DNA from: Tepidanaerobacter acetatoxydans_A
GTDB taxonomy: Bacteria; Bacillota; Thermosediminibacteria; Thermosediminibacterales; Tepidanaerobacteraceae
DNA length: 64,000 bases
NCBI GenBank assembly: GCA_022840405.1
Contig: JALHJR010000001.1
Coordinates: forward strand, 1-64,000
Direction of reading: 5' to 3'
The notes beneath the pieces were generated by a model. It saw only the letters and a list, made by a program, of their open reading frames with translations. It ran no database searches and was not told where the DNA came from. How positions within the stretch are numbered: position 1 is the first letter of the stretch; the number at the start of each line of letters is the position of its first letter. A program made the position numbers and the translations under genes. Below are positions 54,392-62,212 of this stretch, one piece after another.

Positions 54392-55132
54392 TTATTGAAT
54401 AAATTTTGCAAGCAGCCAAACTGGCTGGGGTTGTGATATCCTAAGCTCGGCAGGACTTGTTACCAGCACACATGTAGATGGACCTGCGGTTTTTTGTATA
54501 TCAATAGGCAGATTTTGTTTCCAATTTAGCTTTAATCCTAAAAATGACGCCAGCATCTGGGCCTCACCTTTTATTCCCTTTGAACCTACGGGGATTATAT
54601 CGTGGATATCAGGCACTTTAAGCAGTTCTTTTACAAGCAAACTTGTAGCAATTTCAGTATCATCCAGATAGATTTCATTACCCACCTTAGGTACACCTAC
54701 ACAGTACAGCTTATCATTTGCCATTGTTCTATTTACACGCAGGTTTTGTTTTTCTGCAATTCCGATGATAGTAATTCCTAAACCTGTTTGATATGTCTGC
54801 ATATTCTTTTCCGTGCTAATGACAAGAGGCAAATCAAGTGATATATCTTTTAATTCTTCTCTTATGCCTGAAAGCATGCCTTCGCCGGTTGGGTCGGGCT
54901 CATTGCAAATTGCGGCAGTTAAAGCCTTTGGAGCAGATCCTACTGATAAGGTTTCCATTAAGGCAACTCGACTGGTAAGTCTACCTACGATATATGGCGG
55001 AACCTTGACCACATCTTTTTCTTTTTCACCGGCCCCGCCGCAAGAATCGCAGGCAACCACCATATAAAGGCTTTCGTTTAACTTTATAAAACTTACGTCT
55101 CTATTTGGTGCTATCAAATCATTCTCGTGCAT
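54392..55132 (-). CDS. cblS: Alpha-ribazole kinase CblS (AIR synthase-related)
   Basis: A protein of about 246 residues resembling the AIR-synthase/ThiL fold: RDVSFIKL, VVACDSCGGAGEKEKD, an ETLSVGSAPKALTAAICNEPDP segment and LVTSPAELR. Together with the neighbouring ECF S-component and the B12 riboswitch upstream this matches CblS, the alpha-ribazole kinase of Listeria and Geobacillus that salvages the lower ligand of cobalamin. The start is probably ATG 55132, 11 bases behind GGAGG; ATG 55150 lies upstream of that motif. Inference rests on context as well as sequence. Confidence 0.78.
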   Translation of the reverse strand: MHENDLIAPNRDVSFIKLNESLYMVVACDSCGGAGEKEKDVVKVPPYIVGRLTSRVALMETLSVGSAPKALTAAICNEPDPTGEGMLSGIREELKDISLDLPLVISTEKNMQTYQTGLGITIIGIAEKQNLRVNRTMANDKLYCVGVPKVGNEIYLDDTEIATSLLVKELLKVPDIHDIIPVGSKGIKGEAQMLASFLGLKLNWKQNLPIDIQKTAGPSTCVLVTSPAELRISQPQPVWLLAKFIQ

Positions 55133-55333
55133 TTGAGCGCTAACCTCCATATTTTGTTTGATCTTTATGAACTAATATGCAGTACAGCGGATAAGAGAAA
55201 TGGCTGAAACTTGATTGCACTGCAAGAAGTCAATTTTGGTCTAAAAAATATAAATATCTTGTTTCCTGATTATGATAAAAAAGTTGTATGCTGCTGTAAA
55301 TTTAAAAATTTCCACAATAACCTCAAACTCAAA

Positions 55334-55831
55334 TTAATTGTTAGAAATATCGGTTTTGATTGTACCGGAAATAACTTTGTATATCAATGCCGAAACAATG
55401 ACATTTGCCGCAGAGGCTACCAAAAGAGGAACAAGCATAGATACAAAAAATGCCATTCCAAACTGAGGAAAAACTATAAATGTTGCCGGAGCTATAACGC
55501 CGTTTAAAATAGAAACCGCTACCACTGCCAAAGGCAAATTCTTTTTCCCAAGATAGCCATATACTGCAGCAAATGCTGCCATCTCCAGGGCTACAATAAT
55601 ATGAATGGGAAAAGTCATGGGAAATCCTGCAAAAAGACTTGTAAAAAGGTGGCCAAGAGCTGCTGATAATGCTCCAAGACCGGGTCCCAGCAAAAGTGCA
55701 GCTGCAAAACCCGGTGCCGAGTCAAAAGCTACCGTACCTGTAGGACTGGGTACTTTTATAAGGGCACCCACTGCACTTAAAGCAATAAACATACCTGTAA
55801 GCGCAAGTTGTTTTGTTTTTTGTTGTTCCAT
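55334..55831 (-). CDS. cblT: Alpha-ribazole ECF transporter S component CblT
   Basis: A 165-residue membrane protein with five or six hydrophobic segments: ALTGMFIALSAVGALIKV, FAAALLLGPGLGALSAALG, HIIVALEMAAFAAVYG and MLVPLLVASAANVIVSAL. The size and topology fit an ECF-type S component that captures a vitamin precursor and uses a shared ECF module. Position directly after a cobalamin riboswitch and before the CblS-like kinase points to alpha-ribazole. No ECF ATPase or T gene is nearby. Confidence 0.82.
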   Translation of the reverse strand: MEQQKTKQLALTGMFIALSAVGALIKVPSPTGTVAFDSAPGFAAALLLGPGLGALSAALGHLFTSLFAGFPMTFPIHIIVALEMAAFAAVYGYLGKKNLPLAVVAVSILNGVIAPATFIVFPQFGMAFFVSMLVPLLVASAANVIVSALIYKVISGTIKTDISNN

Positions 55832-55890
55832 AATACATGATCATCCTTTCATTTTTTAAAATCTGCCGAAGGTGATTTTGGGAGAAAACA

Positions 55891-56117
55891 AAAAGTTCAC
55901 AGTCTAATTTGTCATTAGACCGTGAACTTTACCATCATCCCCGGAAAATCAAACTCTTAAGGCAGGTCTCCTGGCTGGGTTCACAGCTGTTTAACCCTTC
56001 CCGATTTATCAGTGGATATTTTTTAAACAGCTCCCCTTTACAGTGGCGGGACCGCGCCGGATTTGCACCGGACTTCCCTATTCTCCCAAATGGGCACCTT
56101 AAGCAGTCTATTAACTT
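55891..56117 (-). promoter_or_regulatory. Cobalamin riboswitch with terminator
   Basis: On the minus strand the B12 aptamer shows AGTCCGGTGCAAATCCGGCGC, then GGTCCCGCCACTGTAAAGGGGA (with the conserved GCCACTG), and near the 3' end GCCAGGAGACCTGCC; it spans about 56115-55957. A terminator follows at 55930-55891: AAAGTTCACGGTCTAAT pairs with ATTAGACTGTGAACTTT and ends in a T run. Cobalamin binding should stop transcription of cblT-cblS. Confidence 0.95.
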
Positions 56118-56123
56118 AACCTT

Positions 56124-56152
56124 ATTGTAGGCAATAATATGGTAAAAGTCAA
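56124..56152 (-). promoter_or_regulatory. Promoter for the cobalamin riboswitch
   Basis: On the minus strand: TTGACT (56152-56147), a 17-base spacer and TACAAT (56129-56124). It is divergent from the lacI promoter, whose -35 begins 23 bases away. Confidence 0.8.
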
Positions 56153-56174
56153 CACAATAATTTTCAAAATAATA

Positions 56175-56203
56175 TTGACAAAATAATTTTATAAGTTTAT
56201 ACT
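56175..56203 (+). promoter_or_regulatory. Promoter of the lacI-like operon
   Basis: TTGACA at 56175-56180 and TATACT at 56198-56203, spaced by 17 bases. The first palindromic operator starts 2 bases after the -10 box. Confidence 0.88.
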
Positions 56204-56204
56204 G

Positions 56205-56226
56205 AGAATGTAATGGATTACATTCT
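56205..56226 (+). promoter_or_regulatory. LacI-type operator 1
   Basis: A perfect 22-bp palindrome with 10-bp arms: AGAATGTAAT, GG centre, ATTACATTCT. It overlaps the expected transcription start, a repressing position. The core TGTAATGGATTACA is repeated in operator 2. Confidence 0.85.
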
Positions 56227-56247
56227 GTTTTATATTTTTTTCAAGCA

Positions 56248-56265
56248 AATGTAATGGATTACATT
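56248..56265 (+). promoter_or_regulatory. LacI-type operator 2
   Basis: AATGTAAT, GG centre, ATTACATT: the same core as operator 1. The centres are 41 bases apart, about four helical turns, so two repressor dimers could sit on the same face of the DNA. Confidence 0.85.
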
Positions 56266-56318
56266 CCGAATCATCATAAAAATTTGGCTATTATAGTTGC
56301 ATCTAGGTAGGGGTTTAT

Positions 56319-57332
56319 ATGGTTAAAATTGCAGATGTTGCCAGAGAAGCCAATGTTTCAGTGGCAACAGTATCACGAGTCTTAAATAAAAAGGGTTCGG
56401 TAAGGCCCGAAACATGTGAGCGCGTATATAAGGCTATAGAGAAATTGTCCTTTGAGCCTAACATGTCAGCAAGAAATCTCAGGCGAAATGAAACCAGGGT
56501 TATCCTTATAGTAGCTCCAAATATAACCAACCCGTATTATGCCCATATCCTTGCGGGAATCGGTGATGAGGCCCGTAAGTCGGGATATAGTGCGCTTATT
56601 TACAATACCGGGGGAGATGAGGAGCGGGAGAAAAACGGCATGGATATGCTAAAGAAAAGAAGGGGAGACGGAGCAATACTCCTTGCAAGCAATATAGATT
56701 CCATGTGGGTAAAAGAATACGCTGATAAATATCCCATAGTCCACTGTTCCGAGTATGTTAAGGGATTAGATATCCCCAGAGTATCTATTGACAACTACAA
56801 AGCAACTCTGGAGGTTATGGAGTACATCATAAGTCTCGGACACAAAAAAATTGCTACAATCAGCAGCTCCAACAGTTATATTTCCACATTGTTAAGGCTT
56901 AAAGGATATAAAGACACTTTAGAGCGCCATGGCATCGAAGTGCGTAAAGACTACATTGCCTTAGCCGGTGCGGAGTATTCGTTTAAAAGCGGAAAGGCTG
57001 CGGCATTTAAGCTGCTTCAGCAAAAAGACAGGCCCACAGCCATTTTTTGTATATCAGACACCATTGCGCTTGGAGCCATTACTGCAGCCAAAGAAATGGG
57101 TCTTCGAGTTCCGGAAGATCTTACCGTTACCGGCTTTGATGATGTTGATTATACTACAATGTTTCACCCATACATCACAACGGTTGCTCAGCCGTGCTAT
57201 GACCTGGGAAGAAAGTCTTTTAAAATACTACATGCATGTATGAACAAAACAAATGATATTGAAAAAAAAGTAGTACTCCCACATAAATTTATTATTAGAG
57301 AATCATCAGCACCAATTTCTACTTGCGATTAA
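56319..57332 (+). CDS. LacI family transcriptional regulator
   Basis: A 337-residue LacI/GalR regulator. The N-terminal HTH (about 3-25, IADVAREANVSVATVSRVLN) and hinge helix (NMSARNLRRN) lead to a periplasmic-binding-protein-like sensor domain (about 62-330, with NPYYAHILAGI and TVTGFDDVDY). It starts 53 bases after two palindromic operators, so autoregulation is likely, and it leads a carbohydrate operon. The effector is probably the imported sugar or its phosphate, but is unknown. Confidence 0.93.
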   Translation: MVKIADVAREANVSVATVSRVLNKKGSVRPETCERVYKAIEKLSFEPNMSARNLRRNETRVILIVAPNITNPYYAHILAGIGDEARKSGYSALIYNTGGDEEREKNGMDMLKKRRGDGAILLASNIDSMWVKEYADKYPIVHCSEYVKGLDIPRVSIDNYKATLEVMEYIISLGHKKIATISSSNSYISTLLRLKGYKDTLERHGIEVRKDYIALAGAEYSFKSGKAAAFKLLQQKDRPTAIFCISDTIALGAITAAKEMGLRVPEDLTVTGFDDVDYTTMFHPYITTVAQPCYDLGRKSFKILHACMNKTNDIEKKVVLPHKFIIRESSAPISTCD

Positions 57333-57416
57333 CTGCGGCGAAACATCTCGCAGCTATAACATAACCTGATGAGATAATCGTTTAACAATTAAAAAATAGC
57401 GAAATGTGGTGAAAAA

Positions 57417-58820
57417 TTGGAAAATCATGTATCTTGTGATTATAATGGTTCGCCTCAACCGGAGGAATATGCCCGTCAGGTAAGTAATGCTTTATTAAGC
57501 ACAGATTTTGATATATTACGTGCTATTGCTGATGAAATCCTGCTCAGCAAAGATTTGGACAGGTTTATCTTTACTGCAGGTAACGGCGGCTCTGCCGCTA
57601 CAGCAAGCCATGCTATAAACGACCTGATGAAGGGATGCCGGGTATGGGGTAGGGAAGGCTTTTCTTCTATATGTTTAAACGACTCAAATGCCGTTATAAC
57701 TTGTCTTTCCAACGACTTCTCTTACGATGATGCTTACAGTATCCTGCTTCGGACTATCGGACGTCGTGGAGACTTGTTGATTGTCTTTAGTGGTAGCGGC
57801 AACTCACCAAATATCATAAAAGTCTGCCAGACGGCTCGAAAAATGGGCATGACCGTCATTGGTTTCGGAGGTCGTGACGGCGGCCGGATGAAATCCCTTT
57901 GCGACCTTTGCCTTATAGCACCTACATATTCAATGGAACAAATCGAAGACCTTCACATGTTTTACATACATTCACTTATCTGCACTCTTCGCGAAAAGCT
58001 CAAAAATGTATGGGACATTGAAGTAATTAGCTATCCCAGTGGTGAGATTCCTGAATGTGCAATATTTGATTTTGATGGTACTGTAAGCCTTCTTAGAGAA
58101 GGTTGGCGGTCGATTATGTGTGAATATTTTACAGATGAGCTCTTAACATGTCCGAAGGCACCTGAAAAAGATAATGCAAAAGTAATAGTCACTGATTTTA
58201 TAGATAGGCTTACAGGTAAACAGACCTTTTTCCAGTGCCTGGAGCTCTGTAAGATAGTAAAAAAATATGGCGGGGTTCCAAAAGAGCCAATGGAGTATAA
58301 AAAAGAATACTTGTATCGCCTTATGAAACATATACAAAGTAGGCTAGATTATCTGAAAGATGGAGGAAATCCAGCAGCCTATCTAGTTCCTGGCGTAAAG
58401 GATACCCTTATAGCTCTAAATGAGATGGGCATAAAATGCTATTTAACTAGCGGCACCGATGAAGTAGACGTGCTTAAGGAAACCGGTCTTTTAGGTGTTT
58501 CAAATATGTTTGAATCAATCCACGGCGCTACGGATTCCAATAGCATCCTCTGTTCAAAGGAACAGGTTCTAAAAAATTTGATAGAGAAAAAGAGCGTAAA
58601 GGGAAATAGGCTCATTTCCTTTGGTGACGGGTATGTAGAAATATTACTTACCAAGAATGTAGGTGGCTATGCGGTAGCTGTAGCCAGTAACGAGACACTG
58701 AAGGATACCTCGGTTAATCAGTGGAAACGGCAGCGACTTTTAGAAGCAGGAGCCGATTGTGTCATTCCTGATTTTACAAATACTAGTAGGCTTTTAAAAT
58801 TCATACTTGGTAAAAGGTAG
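57417..58820 (+). CDS. SIS-domain/HAD-hydrolase fusion protein
   Basis: A 467-residue fusion. Residues about 20-195 are a SIS domain of GmhA type: AGNGGSAATASHAINDL, LSNDFSYDDAY, FSGSGNSPNIIKV and the EDLHMFYIHSL helix, as in phosphoheptose isomerase. Residues about 212-467 are a HAD phosphatase: DFDGT (D218, D220), a long cap, LTSGTDEVD and FGDGYVEI. GmhA normally stands alone in heptose synthesis, so the fusion is unusual. TTG start at 57417. The next gene starts 10 bases after its stop. Confidence 0.85.
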   Translation: MENHVSCDYNGSPQPEEYARQVSNALLSTDFDILRAIADEILLSKDLDRFIFTAGNGGSAATASHAINDLMKGCRVWGREGFSSICLNDSNAVITCLSNDFSYDDAYSILLRTIGRRGDLLIVFSGSGNSPNIIKVCQTARKMGMTVIGFGGRDGGRMKSLCDLCLIAPTYSMEQIEDLHMFYIHSLICTLREKLKNVWDIEVISYPSGEIPECAIFDFDGTVSLLREGWRSIMCEYFTDELLTCPKAPEKDNAKVIVTDFIDRLTGKQTFFQCLELCKIVKKYGGVPKEPMEYKKEYLYRLMKHIQSRLDYLKDGGNPAAYLVPGVKDTLIALNEMGIKCYLTSGTDEVDVLKETGLLGVSNMFESIHGATDSNSILCSKEQVLKNLIEKKSVKGNRLISFGDGYVEILLTKNVGGYAVAVASNETLKDTSVNQWKRQRLLEAGADCVIPDFTNTSRLLKFILGKR

Positions 58821-58830
58821 GATTGATATT

Positions 58831-59808
58831 ATGCCCTTTAAAATGTTTGATACGTCAAAACTGAATATAAAATCCTTAGATGAGAGGAAACACGATGTAG
58901 ATCTGTTAAGTACTATCATTCCTGTTGACAGTTCTCCTGCCATTATTGATGATGAGAAAGTAAGAGCCATTGCCAGAGCTATTGTCGATGCAAAAAAGAA
59001 AAATGCTGCATCAATTCTTATGTATGGTGCACATGTTATACGCACGGGTTGCTCCTTATACATGATAGAACTTATGAAGAGGGGGCTCGTAACTCACTTT
59101 GCCACCAATGGTGCAGGAAGTATACATGACTTTGAATTTTCCTTGATTGGCAAGACCTGTGAATCAGTGGCCAAATATGTAAGCGAGGGCCAGTTTGGCC
59201 TATGGCATGAGACCGGAATGATAAACGACATCTTAAGCGAAGGCGTGGAAGATGGCCTAGGCGCCGGCGAGGCTATTGGCCGCTACATATGGGAAAACGA
59301 CCTTCCTTATAAAGAATACAGTGTTTTAGCAAACGGCTATCATATGGGCGTGCCTTGTACAGTACATATTGGTATAGGAAATGACATATTACATGAGCAT
59401 CCGAATACGGATGGCAGAGTTCTAGGTGAAGCATCCTACCGTGATTTTCTCATATACACCCAGACTATAACAAACCTTGAAAACGGAGTATATCTCAACT
59501 TTGGTTCAGCCGTCACAGGTCCTGAAGTATACTTAAAAGCCCTTTCTATGGCGCGGAATGTTGCGCATCAGCGGGGAAAAAGAATCACTAACTTTACCAC
59601 AGGAGTAATGGATATACAGCCTATACCTGATGGAGGTTACAGCACTATTCCGCCAAAGACAGACCCCGGATATTACTTTCGACCCTGGAAGACAATACTT
59701 ACTCGTACCGTTGCCGATGGCGGAAAGAGTTACTATATTCAAGGCCTGCACAAAGATACTCTGCCAAGTATAGCAAAGTTTGCAATAGCTATAGAGGATG
59801 AAAAATAG
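58831..59808 (+). CDS. Deoxyhypusine synthase-like protein
   Basis: A 325-residue protein of the deoxyhypusine synthase (DHS) fold family. THFATNGAGSIHDFEFSL (about 88-105) matches the TNGA-HD segment of DHS-like proteins, and GSAVTGPEVYLKAL (about 226-239) and a WK pair (W286, K287) near the C-terminus recall the catalytic region. Bacteria lack eIF5A, so it cannot be making hypusine; an NAD-dependent reaction on another substrate is inferred. ATG at 58831 follows AGGTAGGAT. It is sandwiched between sugar genes. Confidence 0.75.
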   Translation: MPFKMFDTSKLNIKSLDERKHDVDLLSTIIPVDSSPAIIDDEKVRAIARAIVDAKKKNAASILMYGAHVIRTGCSLYMIELMKRGLVTHFATNGAGSIHDFEFSLIGKTCESVAKYVSEGQFGLWHETGMINDILSEGVEDGLGAGEAIGRYIWENDLPYKEYSVLANGYHMGVPCTVHIGIGNDILHEHPNTDGRVLGEASYRDFLIYTQTITNLENGVYLNFGSAVTGPEVYLKALSMARNVAHQRGKRITNFTTGVMDIQPIPDGGYSTIPPKTDPGYYFRPWKTILTRTVADGGKSYYIQGLHKDTLPSIAKFAIAIEDEK

Positions 59809-59809
59809 C

Positions 59810-60820
59810 ATGAATAACAAAGCGTTAATAGAAATTTTAAAGAGCCGAAAAAAGCCGGTCATAACAGTGTTTGGAGACTTTTGCATTGATAAGTATTTAT
59901 ACATAGATGGAGCTTTGGATGAGATTTCTCTAGAAACAGGACTTACAGCATACCAGGTAGTAAAAAAGAAAATTTACGCCGGTGCCGGAGGTACTATAGT
60001 AAATAACCTCTGCTCGTTGGGGGCAAAAGTATACTGTGTGGGTATATTGGGTGAAGACGGCGATGGATACGAGCTGGAAAAATGTCTCAAAGAGGTAGGT
60101 GCAGATACATCATTTATGATTCATACGGAAAAGCGATATACCTGCGCATACGAAAAGCCTATACGCTTAGAAAAAGATTCTGAGCATGAAATGAATAGAA
60201 TTGATATAAAAAATTTTTCTAAAACCCCTATGGCTCTTCAGGAAAAGCTAATTGAAAACATTAAAGCGGTTGCTGAATTAAGCGATGGAGTAATCATATG
60301 TGACCAGTTTGAAGAAGAAGATTTTGCGGCTGTAACTTCTCATATAAGAAAATTTTTGGGTAACCTGGCACGGATATATAGTAGTGTTGTGTTCTATGTA
60401 GATTCACGCAGATATATAGATAGATTCAACAATTCTATTTTAAAATGCAATGAAAAGGAAATTTCTAAAATATTCGGCATAGATGCTCAGGTTATAGATG
60501 GAGATACGGCACTTAAGTATGCAGAGCTGCTCTATAAAAAAAAGCACATGCCTATATATGTGACTCTGGGAGAGTATGGCAGCGTCTTGTTTGACGGCAA
60601 TTCCCATAAAATTCCACCATTTCCTGTGAAAGGCCCCATAGATATTGTTGGTGCAGGAGATGCGTTCAATGCTGGAGCGGTATTTGCATTAACAAAAGGA
60701 GCTACTTATGAGGAAGCTGCTTATGTCGGCAGTGCGGCATCAAGCATAGTAATAAAGCAACTTAAGGTAACAGGAACTGCAAATCTAGAAGATATTATAA
60801 TATTACTCAAAAATATGTAA
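59810..60820 (+). CDS. PfkB-family carbohydrate kinase (RfaE/HldE-like)
   Basis: A 336-residue ribokinase-fold kinase. The N-terminal VFGDFCIDKYLYIDG resembles the heptose kinase domain of HldE (RfaE), as does the YAGAGGTIVNNLCSLGA segment. The C-terminal signature DIVGAGDAFNAGAVFAL has the catalytic aspartate. It probably phosphorylates a sugar or sugar phosphate at the C1 hydroxyl. ATG at 59810 follows GAGGATG and lies just after the DHS-like stop; ATG 59798 lacks a ribosome binding site. Confidence 0.88.
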   Translation: MNNKALIEILKSRKKPVITVFGDFCIDKYLYIDGALDEISLETGLTAYQVVKKKIYAGAGGTIVNNLCSLGAKVYCVGILGEDGDGYELEKCLKEVGADTSFMIHTEKRYTCAYEKPIRLEKDSEHEMNRIDIKNFSKTPMALQEKLIENIKAVAELSDGVIICDQFEEEDFAAVTSHIRKFLGNLARIYSSVVFYVDSRRYIDRFNNSILKCNEKEISKIFGIDAQVIDGDTALKYAELLYKKKHMPIYVTLGEYGSVLFDGNSHKIPPFPVKGPIDIVGAGDAFNAGAVFALTKGATYEEAAYVGSAASSIVIKQLKVTGTANLEDIIILLKNM

Positions 60821-61045
60821 TATCCATATATTGTTTTTATTATAAAAAAGCACACTACATATTGACAATGAAATTAAATAATGAAGATTTTTATACTAAA
60901 ATCATATTTAATATACATAATTAATCAAAACAGTAAGCAAAAAGCCGACTGCTATATCAGAGTCATCAAAACCTTTTATTGACTTTGGATAATAAGGCGA
61001 AAGCCTATTATCATAAAAATAAAAACTCAAAAGGAGGATATTAAA
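60821..61045 (+). other. Intergenic region upstream of the sugar-binding protein
   Basis: Holds a hairpin with a GAAA tetraloop (GATAATA-GGC paired to GCC-ATTATC, about 60988-61013) 20-30 bases before the ribosome binding site. TTGACA near 60863 has no well-spaced -10. No copy of the TGTAATGGATTACA operator is present. Nothing coding is seen. Confidence 0.5.
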
Positions 61046-62128
61046 ATGAGGAGATTTTTGTCTTTAATTCTTACTGTAGCCATGGTGGTTTTGTTGTTGA
61101 CCGGATGTGGTAGCAATAATTCCGCAACTAGTCCGGAAGAACCTAAAGAACAGGCTGAAACGAAGTCGTTCAAAATCGGTGTTGTGATTCCTTCGGGAGA
61201 CCACGGCTTTACTGGCGAGAGTGTTGCTCATGCCAAGATGGAAGCAGAGGCCTTAATGACGGAATATGATGGTCTTGAAATAGTGGTTAAGGATGGGCTT
61301 GAGGCTTCCGATCAGATTACTTCAATAGAGAACCTTTTGGCAGGAGGCGATGTAGATCTGATTATGTTATGGCCTATGGAAGGTGAAGCCTTGAGAAGTG
61401 CTGCTCAGAGTATCATCGATTCTGGTGTTGAACTCGTAGTTTACGACCGTCTTATCAGCAACTTTGAGGGCTTAGTCGGCGAAATCATGGGCGATAATGT
61501 GGGTATTGGCAAGATGATGGGCGAGTATATTAATAAATACTATGCTGATATGGATTCAGTGCAGTATCTTCGCTTCGTAGGTGATAGTTCTACCGTTACC
61601 TCCCAGCGCAATGAAGGCATGGATGAAGTTATCGAACCCAAATTTAAACAGGTTGCAAACACCTTTGTGACCGATTGGTCTACAGAAACGGCCCAGGGTC
61701 AGATGGAAGACTGGCTCAATGCCCACACTGTTGAAGAAATAGAGGAGCTGGACCTTATAGTCACCCATGATGATGAAATCGTTGATGGCCTCATGAATGC
61801 ACTTGAAGCATATTCAGGCCCGGCTAAAATCAATATAAAACTCATCACATCAGTAGGTGGTCGCGAAGACACTCTTGTAAAATTCGAAAACACCAAACTC
61901 CCCGTAAAATTCTGCACATTTTATTTTGCGCCGTCCTTTATCCGCGAAGCTTTACGGCTTTCAGTAGCACATCTTTATGGAGAAGAATACACAGGAGCCA
62001 ACTTAGTAAACGGTCAGTATTTGATTCCATCTTTCTCTATCAGCAATGCAGGCGATGCTACATATGATTTTGAAGAGTACAGGAACAGTGATATCTACAA
62101 AGAAAGATATTCTATAGGGAAATTTTAA
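61046..62128 (+). CDS. Sugar ABC transporter substrate-binding lipoprotein
   Basis: A 360-residue type-I periplasmic-binding lipoprotein. The signal peptide runs to the lipobox LLTGC (C21), followed by a Ser/Glu-rich linker. The binding domain (about 45-350) has GVVIPSGDHGFTGESVAHAK, LIMLWPMEGEALRSAA and YDRLISN, resembling RbsB/XylF-like sugar-binding proteins. ATG at 61046 follows AAAGGAGG. It supplies the RbsA-like ATPase and permease downstream. Confidence 0.9.
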   Translation: MRRFLSLILTVAMVVLLLTGCGSNNSATSPEEPKEQAETKSFKIGVVIPSGDHGFTGESVAHAKMEAEALMTEYDGLEIVVKDGLEASDQITSIENLLAGGDVDLIMLWPMEGEALRSAAQSIIDSGVELVVYDRLISNFEGLVGEIMGDNVGIGKMMGEYINKYYADMDSVQYLRFVGDSSTVTSQRNEGMDEVIEPKFKQVANTFVTDWSTETAQGQMEDWLNAHTVEEIEELDLIVTHDDEIVDGLMNALEAYSGPAKINIKLITSVGGREDTLVKFENTKLPVKFCTFYFAPSFIREALRLSVAHLYGEEYTGANLVNGQYLIPSFSISNAGDATYDFEEYRNSDIYKERYSIGKF

Positions 62129-62150
62129 TCATTATTTAGACACTGACTAT

Positions 62151-62182
62151 AAAAGCCGGTCGGCAAACCCTGGCCGGCTTTT
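62151..62182 (+). terminator. Intercistronic hairpin in the ABC transporter operon
   Basis: AAAAGCCGG pairs with CCGGCTTTT (9 bp, 14-base loop), with no long T tract after it. Such hairpins often raise the level of the binding-protein mRNA relative to the ATPase, by partial termination or 3' protection. Confidence 0.7.
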
Positions 62183-62212
62183 ATGATAATCATTGAAGGG
62201 AGCAAACATAAA

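Noticed and set aside
56124..56203. Idea that the LacI operators also control the divergent cobalamin salvage genes
   Set aside because: The palindromes lie downstream of the lacI promoter and do not overlap the minus-strand promoter, which has its own riboswitch; a long-range effect cannot be excluded but nothing shows it.
57340..57400. Possible catabolite-responsive element (cre) near ATAATCGTTTAACA before the SIS-HAD gene
   Set aside because: Only half of the cre consensus is matched (the TG of the left arm and the C of the right arm are missing).
60857..60900. TTGACA near 60863 as a second promoter for the ABC transporter genes
   Set aside because: The nearest TATACT is about 24 bases away, too far for a sigma-A promoter.
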